Part shown: positions 30,701 to 35,000 of the stretch, piece by piece
Numbering within the stretch: position 1 is the first letter of the stretch
Layout: every line of letters starts with the position of its first letter
Origin: Azophilus sp965221755
Lineage (GTDB): Bacteria > Pseudomonadota > Gammaproteobacteria > Pseudomonadales > Azotimanducaceae
Length of the DNA: 64,000 bases
NCBI GenBank assembly: GCA_965221755.1
Contig: OZ244921.1
Location: 2,480,001 to 2,544,000 of the forward strand
Reading direction: 5' to 3'
Made by a program: the position numbers and the translations under genes
The notes under the pieces: model-generated
The model's database searches: none
What the model saw: only the letters and a program-made list of their open reading frames with translations
What the model was told of the DNA's origin: nothing

Positions 30701-31843
30701 AGAGAACACCACTGGCCCAGGGAAGCTTGTCCGCGTCACGCGCCCGCCATCCCCGTCCGCTTGCGACAGATCCTGCGCATTGGCGGTGGCCGTGCAGCCG
30801 CCGCCTTCGGCGAAGGAGATTCTGACGCTTGGGTCTTGCGCACTCGTGGCGATGTTGCCGCCAAGTCGTATTGGCAACCTGAAACCGTTGATGAAAGTCC
30901 CCAAAGCGGAATCGGGATAGAGGTGGTCTTCCGCCACCGTGATGTCCTGAATTCGAAGCACGCGCGTGGCGTGTCCCGGATCGTCCTTCACGGGCACCGT
31001 TATCGTGGTCTTTCCGGTCAGCTTGTAATGGTCGCTCGGCTGCAAGGTCACCTTGACCGATCCACTGCCGGATCCCGGATCGATCCGGGTCCGTATTCGG
31101 ATGTTTTTCGTTTGCCGGGCTCTGACCTTGGAAGCGTCAAAGCGATGGGACTTCTCGCCTTGGGCAGCGCTCGCCAGGAAGTCGAACGTGGAGTCGTCCT
31201 CGACCTGCCACTTTGCGGTCACCGCGCCCCCGTCAAGTGCCTCTCCACTGTTGATCTGCCGAGCCAACTTGAAGCCGAATGCGCCGCCCTCGATCACGCC
31301 ATCCCGCTCCAGTGCCGCGGCCACCGTCGGATCCAGTGAAATGGTCGGGCAACGTCTGGGGTCGTCGTTCACGGGGATTCGTATCGTCCTGATGCCCACA
31401 TTGGGATCCGGCGCGACGTCGAACGGATGGCCAGCGTAGTTCCCGAGCAGGGTGACGGTGACGTACCCGTCCGTGCATCTCGCGTCCGGTTTGGTTGGGA
31501 CAGCTCGGAGCGTGGCAGTCGGTCCACCATTTTTTTCGAGGGTATTGCTATTGAATTGCAATCGCTTTTTACCCTCGTGTCTGGCATCGATCAGGTCGAG
31601 GGTGGGGTGGTCATCAACCCGATACTCCAAGTTGAACGTTTGTGATCGTCCTGATGCGTATCTGTACCCGCGGACCTTGATGTTGATGGTGCCGCCTTCG
31701 GTGATGGAGCCGTTGATTTCAGCCGTTGGCGGAAGGATGTGGACGGCGCCCATTTTTTGCTGTGCATTCGCGTCGGCGGCGGGCAGCAGCAGGCACAGCA
31801 GGGCGAACAGCAATAGGCGGCAGCATGGCAGCAGACTGCGCAC
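9770..31843 (-). CDS. Giant Calx-beta repeat adhesin (7,357 codons), passenger part
   Basis: A predicted secreted surface protein. A GTG at 31843 opens RSLLPCCRLLLFALLCLLLP, a signal peptide with likely cleavage after ADANA. Residues about 30-1480 are non-repetitive Calx-beta-like sandwiches ending in acidic DDD or DND loops. A cadherin-like domain (AWTVEGDDAARFTIDPDTGE) lies near 1490-1580. From about 1850 to the end there are roughly fifty repeats of 90-115 residues of two types: Calx-beta (SVGDATAVTEGDDPE ... GTITDDD) and an Ig-like type (LTLAEADN ... LDKTSLTFT ... TVTVTA ... SGGGYG). The acidic loops fit the Ca2+-binding sites of Calx-beta folds. The frame stops at a TAG inside the last repeat, after SNWD, and continues in frame to a barrel. 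An ATG at 31874 lies across a C18 tract and is out of frame at this tract length. Adhesion function is inferred. Confidence 0.85.
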   Translation of the reverse strand: MRSLLPCCRLLLFALLCLLLPAADANAQQKMGAVHILPPTAEINGSITEGGTINIKVRGYRYASGRSQTFNLEYRVDDHPTLDLIDARHEGKKRLQFNSNTLEKNGGPTATLRAVPTKPDARCTDGYVTVTLLGNYAGHPFDVAPDPNVGIRTIRIPVNDDPRRCPTISLDPTVAAALERDGVIEGGAFGFKLARQINSGEALDGGAVTAKWQVEDDSTFDFLASAAQGEKSHRFDASKVRARQTKNIRIRTRIDPGSGSGSVKVTLQPSDHYKLTGKTTITVPVKDDPGHATRVLRIQDITVAEDHLYPDSALGTFINGFRLPIRLGGNIATSAQDPSVRISFAEGGGCTATANAQDLSQADGDGGRVTRTSFPGPVVFSWDKERPEFRSGSFRGNLMDDQYHEGNETLCVRFDQPKFLRLPGGVDEYFATITITDDDPAPVIEVDAPSAAESDGTLDFTVTLTNPPQGKAVTVKHHDTRKGSATSEADYEALPTAQAKGVLTFLADQGDGPQKGTVSVTLIDDNEVEDDEYVALRFTEARNADLKDGASGVTARGAITDNDAHKPQVRLREAAPGAGPVVVQEGATAVFHADIWIHEDGKWQIGALDEDVLMRWWVRDDQGSDGAVNRGDFPAGFSRFNGDRDQSVTISAGQSGIQLEVPTLADSSEESSENFRVYLFQAYADNSGLIHHPANRHAAGIIYDGPTLRIAAPKGPATEGNRLKFPVTLGVAAATDISVAWKTESLAAHSAEAGKDYTAASGTLRFKAGEIDKVIRVATLEDSIDEPAEDFSVVLTDPEVAGLDLGPLRAVGIVRDNDKRPAIAVGDATANEGEALILPITLNPAPAVPVRLEWRVRAPDMHGATRGMDYTGAESGQLTFNAGESSKNLEFPTIDDSIDEPTETFEVALVVLRDEEPLFFTSQRDSEKADILAPLTATATILDNDTPTLSIDDAQVREGGKPVAFTVRLSSPRTYPVEVEFSTKDGGGPKIPTQTGRFVPNTALGAGPAQDYEGLATPRTVRFEPGTTQVKLPSIRVVDDDAEENSEYFQGVIAFKSGGADPGATIAKGVGLAKIRDNDSTRYWIANKDTTIREGRSVRIRVKRDRTEFRASGLFGCLLPTGRHDERGHAGMLSRAAPAPSGQIDVFIERKNNPVSACGQATDGATPAFFSFEVGEDEASFWVSTVDDRRKEPDETFIVWFDSTSAKAGDENSKTIATLARQTDQVEAQTVFTILDDDDIHRFRVVSANSPWEGEDAHFDIYVDSDEGLAALKKASGPFAEVKFGADSDTAKSNTHYTPGSNQRFFNPSAATSKSEPVGRISVPTFADDVLDGDKTLTLSIAELFAGVSTVLPFRPAPGGGSATATIRDDEAYHLSVLDAVGDEGDAAGVKVTLSKPVERDITIRFRTREGTAGAPGDFTACAAGDERCALVIPAGETEAQLRVPTTEDAVPEETEQFRVVIAEVDFADIIIDRRAAVVKIRDDDARQVAISGLADASAPENSAWTSPAPVWTGTPDGGVAWTVEGDDAARFTIDPDTGELTLPAQNFEAPADRDGDNVYDIAVRVTDEDGNTATVALSVTVTDVVYGQIDVNAGVPWTGRAIAGEGAPVRASFAYKPYGTQGDVAGRPGSVALRWRLGGLGGAGAASAGDLALSGAGGPASLQYKAGAASLVELARTLADAIDEPAVETFRVELSADNDDVVFHDAVSGASTTTPSLNLDFGIRDGFAPALVINRQSLSVQESDITSTRAREHEQTYRVKLNFAPVTDATVAMSLPPETTRIALDKSSLTFTSANWSAWQTVKVSAVDDSIENDPPVQEITIGHSVTGAGGLDVAAGSVAVSVYDDDAPNVISIDSPSVTEGDSGDTDITWTVTLQRPARENIVLFAGPNSGDRGTTIWHSSGSKLDHRFGFGAKAVNFNVGDSRKTFGTKVIGDVRHEDDETIKLQVTVQYAGDGSPFAPGIRHPAPQNPQTGYAYALVTGEIADDDDAPDGIAFTLTPSETKDSLGDTAASTREDRGTRSLTARAAVLGDTTYGEDKTVTVTVGADGDGAVAGADYTAIDPIEITIDEGEASASAAISLSITDDTLDEADEAITFTPEADDSGIDIAAVTHTITDDDGAPTVSVGDATAVTEGDDPETTTDMTFTVTLSAASGRDVTVPYTLTGTATADDDYDDPATKSMTIAAGATTADITIAVTGDEVDEPNETVVVTLGSPTNATVSSAEGAGAGTGTITDDDTATLSIADAAAAEGATATFTVTLSTPSASSVTVTATTSEGTATDPEDYTHKAGALTFAAGQTSKDFTVAIASDTLAELDETFTVTLSGATGATIADATATGTITGADALLAVADASAAEGEAVTFTVTRAGDIAKAATVQWTTGDDTTEGAVRATAGADYTARTTAQTLAFKAGESTATFTVATTEDAVDEPNETFAVTLASPSAGTALADAAAIGTITDDDDTPTATLLLTPATINESGATNASTVTASLSAASSEALTLTVSAGAGVTSSDNNTLTIAAGATTSTGTVTLTADDNAVDAADLSVTVSATASGGNGVANPANQTLTVADDDIRGVSVSGSALTLAEADNAATENTKENEATYTVVLDSKPAAGTVTVAVNSADTKTATVSPSSVTFTTTDWSTPKTVTVTAGDDDTDNANDKRTVRITHTVTAAGAGNDYGSVTADPVTVTVNDDDSAPTVSVGDATAVTEGDDPETTTDMTFTVTLSAASGKTVTVPYALSGTAEADDDYDDPATKSVTIAAGQTTGTIAIAVKGDETDESNETVIVTLGAPTNATVSTTAGAGTATGTITDDDATPTATLVLTPATIDESGATNASAVTATLSAATSEALTLTVSAGAGVTVSANKLLTIAAGATASTGTVTLTAVDNARDNADLEVAVSATKSGGNAVAAPDAVTLTVTDDDGAPTVSVGDAAAVTEGDDPEATANMTFTVTLSAASGRTVTVPYALTGTAEADDDYADPATKSVTITAGDTEADITIAVRGDEVDEPNETVIVTLGAPTNATVSTAEGAGAATGVITDDDTATLSIADAAAAEGATATFTVTLSTPSASPVTVAATTSEGTATDPEDYTHKTEALTFAAGETSKDFTVAIASDTLAEIDETFTVTLSGATGATIADATATGTITGADALLAVADASAAEGEAITFTVTRTGDTAKAASVQWTTGDDTTQGADKAAAGADYTAQATAATLSFKAGESTATFTVATTEDAVDEPNETFAVTLASPSAGLAIADAAAIGTITDDDATPTALTLTVDADTGANGVQTSVAENGGAKTARVTATLASATTFATATTVTVAVGAATDSATEGTDYAAVADLTITIAAGQSSGQADFTLTPTQDALAEGTEAISLGGTAAGLTVTGATLTLTDDDDAPTGVTLSVSPAAVGEGAGETEVTVTATVNGATRYPDAKTVRVTVGGGTATAGTDYAAVAAFDITIAAGAASAQGTFDLTPTDDDVDEANETIDVTGAATGVTVTKATLSLTDDDTLGVTVTPASKALTLAEADNGDTDAKENEATYTVVLDSQPTADVTVAITNPRNSPVTLDKTSLTFTTEDWNTARTVTVTAADDDIDNAGDERAATLAHDVSGGGYGQAQDFDVAITVADDDGAPDGIALSVNPASVAENAAAAATVTVTATVTGGTTYADATALAITVGDSADSAVSGTDYAAVNGFNISIPAGAASATGTFDLDPTDDAIAEGAETLTVSGAAGDIAVTDATVTLTDDEGTPTATLVLTPATINESGADNASAVTATLSAASGEALTLTVSAGAGVTPSDNKTLTIAAGATTSTGAVTLTAIDNDVDAADLEVAVSAAASGGNGVAAPASVTLTVADDDTRGVTVAGAPLTLDEVDDGTTDSVAENAGSYTVALMSEPTGSVTVAITNPRNSPVTLDKTTLTFTTGTWDTAQTVTVTALDDDLDNAGDQRTATLAHAVSGGGYGAAENFAVSVTVADDDGAPMVSVGDAAAVAEGDDPDTTADMTFTVTLSAASGKTVTVPYALSGSATADDDYDDPAAKSVTIAAGQTTGTITIPVKGDETDELNETVIVTLGNPTNATVSTTAGAGTATGTITDDDAAALSIADATAAEGATATFTVTLSTPSASPVTVAATTSEGTATDPEDYTHKTEALTFAAGETSKDFTVAIKRDTLAELDETFTVTLSGATGATIADATATGTITGADALLAVADASAAEGEAITFTVTRTGDTAKAASVQWTTGDDTTQGADKATAGADYTAQTTAQTLSFKAGDATATFTVATTEDAVDEPDETFAVTLASPSAGTAIADGEATGTITDDDGAPTVSVANAADVTEGDDPEKTTDMTFTVTLSAASGKAVTVPYTISGSATADDDYDDPAAKSVTIATGQTTADIVIPVKGDETDEANETVIVTLGTPTNATIASTEGAGTATGTITDDDTRGVTVDPTSKALTLAETDNSATENAKENEASYTVALMSEPTGSVTVAITNPRNSPVALDKTSLTFTAATWDDPQTVTVTAVDDAIDNTDDKRAATLAHAVSGGGYGAAENFDVDVTVTDDDAAPTALTLTVDADTGAEGVQTSVTEGGGAKTVRVTATLAGATTFATATTVTVAVGAAADSATEGTDYAAVADQTLTIAAGERSGQAEFTLTPTQDVLAEGAETISLDGTAAGLTVTDASISLTDDDAAPTGITLSVSPAAVGEGAGETEVTVTAAVNGATRYPEAKTVRVTVGGGTATAGADYAAVSAFDITIAAGAASGEADFDLTPTQDTVAEGAETIDVSGASSGLTVTKAEVSITDDDVAPTLAIADASAAEGDAITFTVTRSGATGAAATVQWATADDPAEGAKQATAGTDYTAQATAATLSFAAGDTTKTFTVATTEDTIDEPNETFVVKLTGANGATVSDDTATGTITDDDDAPTGITLSVDPTSVAEDAAAAATVTVTAAVTGGTTYADATTVTVSVGDSADSAVSGTDYAAVPNFTITIPAGAASAEGTFSLDPTDDSLAEGAETLTVSGAAGTLAVTDAEVTLADDEGTPTATLALDPATIDESGATNASAVTATLSAASSAAVTLTVSAGAGVTASTNKVLTIAAGQTASTGAVTLTAIDNDVDAADLEVTVSATAAGGNGVANPADATLTITDDDARGVTVAGAPLTLAEADDGTTDSVTENEGSYTVVLDSEPTGTVTVAITNPDGSPVTLDKTSLTFTAATWDEPQTVTVTATDDSIDNAGDRRTATLAHDVSGGGYGATEDFEVAVTVTDDDAAPTALTLTVDADTGTNGVQTSVAEGGGAKTARVTATLAGATTFATATTVTVAVGAAADSATEGTDYAAVADQTLTIAAGERSGQAEFTLTPTQDVLAEGAEAISLDGTAAGLTVTDASISLTDDDAAPTGITLSVSPAAVGEGAGETEVTVTAAVNGATRYPEAKTVRVTVGGGTATAGTDYAAVSAFDITIAAGAASGEADFDLTPTQDTVAEGAETIDVSGASSGLTVTKAEVSITDDDVAPTLAIADASAAEGDAITFTVTRSGATGAAATVQWATADDPAEGAKQATAGTDYTAQATAATLSFAAGDTTKTFTVATTEDTIDEPNETFVVKLTGANGATVSDDTATGTITDDDDAPTGITLSVDPTSVAEDAAAAATVTVTAAVTGGTTYADATTVTVSVGDSADSAVSGTDYAAVPNFTITIPAGAASAEGTFSLDPTDDSLAEGAETLTVSGASGTLDVTDAELTITDDDTRGVTVNPTTLTVLEADDTETSTTKENEGTYTVVLDSEPAAGTVTVAVASDDSKIATVSPASLAFTTTDWNTPKTVTVTGVNDDTDNAGDKRTVRLTHTVSATGEGNDYGAVTADPVTVTVTDDDAAPTALTLTVDADTGAEGVQTSVAEDGGAKTARVTATLGGATTFATATTVTVSVGAPADSATEGADYAAVADQTLTIAAGERSGQADFTLTPVQDALAEGAEAISLDGSAAGLTVTGATLTITDDDAAPTGITLSVSPAAVGEGAGETEVTVTAAVNGATRYPEAKTVRVTVGGGTATAGADYAAVAAFDVTIAAGAASAEGTFDLTPTQDALHEGDETIDVSGAATGLTVTKAEVSITDDDGAPTLAIADASAAEGEAVTFTVTRAGATGAAARVRWNTAADAREGAKPATAGTDYTAAATARTLSFAAGETTKTFAVATAEDTVDEPNETFLVKLTGATGATVTDDEAVGTITDDDDAPTGITLSVNPASVAEDAAAAATVTVTATVTGGTTYADATTVTVSVGDSADSAVSGTDYAAVSNFTITIPAGAASATGTFSLDPTDDSLAEGAETLTVAGAAGTLDVTDAEVTLADDDAAPTALTLTVDADTGTEGVQTSLAEDGGAKTVRVTATLTDTATFTKATTVTVAVGAAADSAREGADYAAVADQTITIAAGQSSGTATFTLTPTQDTTWEGAESISLEGAAAGLTVTGAAIALTDDETVPAASLVLTPPTIAEGARATVTAMLSGASSAAVTLTVAAAPGTGTAATDFTLAGTTLTIAAGDTASTGTVTITATDDAVDDAGKQVTVSATASGGNGVAAPADATLTITDDDEAPSLSIDSPSVAEGNSGTAALTFTVTLGAASGRTVTVDYADAGTGTATSGDDYAAVTAGTLTFAAGETSKTIDVTVNGDTTDEANETVVLRLSNPSNATVAAADGTGAITDDDGTPTATLVLDPATIDESGQGNASKVTATLSGATSEALTLTVSAGAGVTPSGNKTLTIAAGETKSTGTVTLTAIDNDVDAADLEVAVSAAASGGNGIGNPASQTLTITDDDTRGVTVNPTALTMRESDDPQTGSVKEHEGAYTVVLTSRPTASVVIDLSAGDSPPVTLDKTRLTFAPADWSKAQTVTVTAVDDAIDNADDKRTASIAHTITAGSGDYASVTVAPVAVTVTDDDAAPAPASITLAVDADTGTSGVQDSVAEGGGAKTARVTATLGGTMRFAEPIKVTVAVGAAADSAVEGTDYATVADLTITIAAGQASGTAAFTLTPADNDVDAADKAISIEGGLGDIEAASATLTITDDDERGVSVSPTSLSLAEADDPATESTKENVRTYTVALDSEPAAGTVTVAVESGDTTVATVSPSSLNFAASTWNTPQAVTVTAVDDDIDNAGDERAASITHSLTATGQGNDYGSVTAAAVAVTVADDDDNNDDGARPRILISRTALEVQEGGSADYTVALASEPDAAVTVALTGHEGTDLTPDPTRIEFTVSNWKEAQTVTVEAGQDDDAVADLVTLTHTASGGGYDDVSAALGVTVADDDAPAVVLMPNSIRMQLGGQQSYQVRLSSEPSAKVKVNIVELDDSYLNCQPMELEFTPSNWD
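14656..15705 (-). repeat. Long direct repeat A inside the giant adhesin (copy 1)
   Basis: This block of about 1.05 kb recurs at 16777-17826, offset 2,121 bp (707 codons), with only one or two visible mismatches; weaker identity continues for about 370 bp more. It encodes several consecutive Calx-beta domains, so the duplication is in frame. Such recent identity suggests expansion by homologous recombination, although assembly collapse or expansion is possible. Confidence 0.75.
16777..17826 (-). repeat. Long direct repeat A inside the giant adhesin (copy 2)
   Basis: Partner of the block at 14656-15705. The encoded segments VAEDAAAAATVTVTAAVTGG and GTDYTAQATAATLSFAAGDT are identical in both copies. 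Confidence 0.75.
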
Positions 31844-31853
31844 TAGATTTCGC

Positions 31854-31871
31854 GGGGGGGGGGGGGGGGGG
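31854..31871 (-). repeat. C18 homopolymer at the start of the giant adhesin gene
   Basis: Eighteen G on the plus strand (C18 on the coding strand) lie between an ATG at 31874-31872 and the GTG/signal-peptide codons at 31843. The ATG would be in frame with the signal peptide at 17 or 20 C, giving M-(P)n-R-N-L-V before RSLLP. At 18 it is out of frame. This is the layout of a slipped-strand contingency tract. Homopolymer length is also error-prone in sequencing. Confidence 0.8.
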
Positions 31872-31926
31872 CATTAAAGGCTAACTTGTTTGGTCAACGC
31901 TTGTGAGGAACCCGTCGATCTGCGCA
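31872..31926 (-). mobile_element. Degenerate end of an IS4-family element (relic)
   Basis: This stretch matches the inner side of the right end of the IS at 47941-49297 over about 55 bp. The shared block GCTAACTTGTTTGGTCA is followed by CGCT, GTGA, GAACC and GTCGATCTGCG in both. On the minus strand it encodes QIDGFLTSVDQTS before a stop, against QIDRFFTSADQTS in the intact IS. Its outermost bases (CATTAAAGG) abut the G18 tract, exactly as the intact IS abuts its G tracts. The other end of this copy was not found. Confidence 0.75.
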
Positions 31927-32085
31927 AACCTGTCTCGGAACTCTGTCTCGGAACTATAGAAGGTAGCTGCGCTTCCTTGCGATTCAGCAGCCCATCCAAA
32001 ATCAAGAATCGTGCCATACCACATCTTCAACCAAGCGTTGACTGGCTTTTTGGACAAGCCGATGCCCACCAGCCAATCGGTGGGT

Positions 32086-35000
32086 TCAGTCGATCACGAC
32101 CTCGTCGGTGGGCGGGCTCCAGGGGCCGGCCTTGCCGTCGGCGTCCACCGAGCGCGCGCGCAGCGCGTAGGCGCCGGGGGCCAGCCCCGACCAGCGGAAC
32201 GACGTGCGTGCCGTGCGCGCCAGCGAACGGCCCTCCAGGGGGGCGCCGTCCAGCAGCAGCTCCACCCCGTAGCGCATCCCCGGCACCGCGTCCCATTCGC
32301 CCCGGACCCGGCGCCCGCCGGCGTCCTCCAGCCGCACCCAAGCGGGCGGCGCGGGCAGCGACGGCAGCGGCGGCGCGCCCCGCGATTCGTCCGCCCCCGA
32401 CCAGTTCGCCAGCCGCCCCATGGGGCTCGACACCAGGCTCATCACCGACAGGTCGGCGTCCGACGCCACCCGCAGCCGCCACTTGCCGGCGCCGTCGCCC
32501 AGCGCCCCCGAGGCGATCGCCGCCGCCTCCCCGGACTCCAGCTGCGCCGCCGTCAGCTCCACCGCCGAGCCCGCCGGGACCGAAACCTCCACCGCCCCGC
32601 CGGGCCGCGCGCCGCGGTCGTCCGCGCCCGTCACCGTCGCCGACGCCGCCCGCGAACCCCAGTTCACCAGCCGCAGGCGGCTCGCCTGGTTGGCGTTGCT
32701 CCCCGGGTTGAACGTCGCCACCCGGTGCGCGCCGTCCCTTGAGGGCGCCGCGGCCTGCATCGCCGTCAGGAAGCCGTCGGCGTGGCGCGCGTAGGCGCCG
32801 GCCTCGAAGTCGATGTCCGCGCTCGACAGCTCCAGCCGCCAGGCGCCGGTCCCGGACCCCGTGCGGCCGGACAGGCCCTTGGCCGGGGCGCCCAGCTCCA
32901 GGTCGTCGGAGTTGAACTGCCGCGCCTGGCGCGCCCCCAGCCGCAGCGACAGCCGCTCCCGCACCCGGCCGCCGTCGTCGAACGCCCGCACGGCCACCGT
33001 GCCGGCGCGGCCCGAGCGGTTCGCCACCCGGACGAAGCCCTGCCGCCCGTAGGGGTCCGAGGCGGACGGGAACAGCGGAACGCGCCGAACGCCGCCCGCG
33101 CCTTCGGGCAGCGCCGCCGACAGGTTGGTCAGGTGCCCGCCCGGGCTCGACAGCAGCCCCATCGCGACCAGAGGGGCCTCGGAGGCGATCGACAGCCGCC
33201 ACTTGCCGGCGCCGTCGCCGAGCCCCGCCTGCGGCGCCCCGCAGGCCAGGCCGCGCCCGGACTCCAGCGCCGCCGCGCCAACCTCGCAGGCGGAGCCGGC
33301 CGGCAGCGTCAGCGCCACCGGCGAGCCCGGCGAGGCGCCCGAGTCGTCGGTCCCCGTCACCGTCGCCCGCGCCTCGGCGTCCGTCGGGTTGACCAGCCGC
33401 AGGCGGCTGGCCTGGTTCGTGTTGCCGGCCGGGTTGAACGTCAGCAGCCGCAGCGCGCCGTCCGCGCCCCTGGGCGCCGTCGCGGCCATCGCCGTCACGA
33501 ACCCGTCGGCGGTCCGCAGCAGGCCGATCGCCTCCGCGTCCAGGCCCCCGCCGCCGAACGCCAGCCGCCAGCCGCCGGCGCCGGGGCCGGCGCCGCCGGA
33601 CAGGCCCTTGGCGGCGTTGCCGGCCTCCAGGTCGTCCGAGTTGAAGTGGGCGACCGCATGGGGCCCCAGGCGCAGGGTCAGCGGGGCGTACTCCTGCCCG
33701 GCGTCGTCGACGGCCGTCACCGCCACCTCGCCGGCGGCGGCGGAGTGGTTGACCACCCGCACGAACCCCTGCAGGAACGGGTCCGCGGCCGGCGGCAGGT
33801 GCCAGGCCGCCTCGGGCGCCGTCACCGTCAGCGCGAAGCGCTGGCTGATCGAGCGCCCGGCCCCGTCCGTGGCGGTGACGGCGATCTCCGCCACGCCCGG
33901 CAGCAGCCCGCGCACGGTGAGGGCCGCGCCCTCGACGGAGACGGACGCCACCGCCGGCTCCGACGAGGACGCCGTGAAGGACAGCGCGCCGCCGCCCGGG
34001 CTGCGGAAGGCCGCCGACAGGTCCAGCGCCAGCGCCCCGCCCGAGGGCACCGAGCGCGCCTCCAGCGCCTCGGCCACCTCCGGCCGCCGGCCGCCGCCGG
34101 AGCCGCCGCCTCCGCCTCCCCCGGACGGCGGGGCCGCAGGGGGCGGGTTGGCGGGCGGCGGATCCACGGGCCGCGGATCGTTCGCATCCCCCGTGACGGT
34201 CACTTTCACGTCCGCGCCGTCGCCGCTGCCCTCCTGGCGGCCGCCGTTCACCAAATGGCTCAGCGTCGCGATGTCGACGAGGTTGTCATCGTCCCGGGCG
34301 GCCTTGACGGTGACGGTCTGGGCCGTGTTCCAATTGCCGCGGGTGAAGTCGAGGCTGCCGGGGGAGGTGGTCACGTCGGGATTGTCAGAGCTGATGTACA
34401 CGTGCGCCGAGCCCCTGCCCGAAGGGGGCTGGGAGCCCAGCCGCACCGTGTAGCTGGCCTCCCCGCCCTCCGCCACCGTCAGGGCCCGCGCGGACACCGC
34501 CAGCAGTGGGATCCTGATGGTCCCCGTGGCGGCGCGCCTGAGCGGCAGCACCTTCTGGTCATCCCAGGACACCTCATCGGCGGACGTCCTCAAGGTCACG
34601 GTCATGGTTTCAGGGCGGGGAACGGCGTCGACGAACGTGTCCACAGTGATGCTCGCGCTGCTGCTCGTGGCGCTGGGGTCGGTGTTGGCCGCAATGGTGA
34701 GGGTGCCTGCGTCCGTGCCGGTGTAGTCATCGCCGGCTATGGCCGTGTCGCCGTCGGCGCCGGTTCGGTAGCGCAGCGACAGGCTGGCGGGGCTGGGCGT
34801 TCCGCTCGATCCCCGAACCGGATAGGCGTCGTGCGTCACGGTGAAGCTGAGCGGCGAGCCTTCGATCGCGGTGGCGTCCTCGATGCGCAGGCACGAGTAC
34901 ACGGCCAACTCACCGCCCATCCGGCGCGTCTCCAACCCACTGGGCAGGGTGGCGTCAGCATTCAGATCGGTGCCGCAAAGGGAGATCTCCGAGAGCGCCG

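Noticed and set aside
9770..31843. Possibility that the regular Calx-beta DNA repeats are a CRISPR or satellite array
   Set aside because: The repeats are about 300 bp, in frame and encode beta-sandwich domains; no short repeat-spacer pattern exists.
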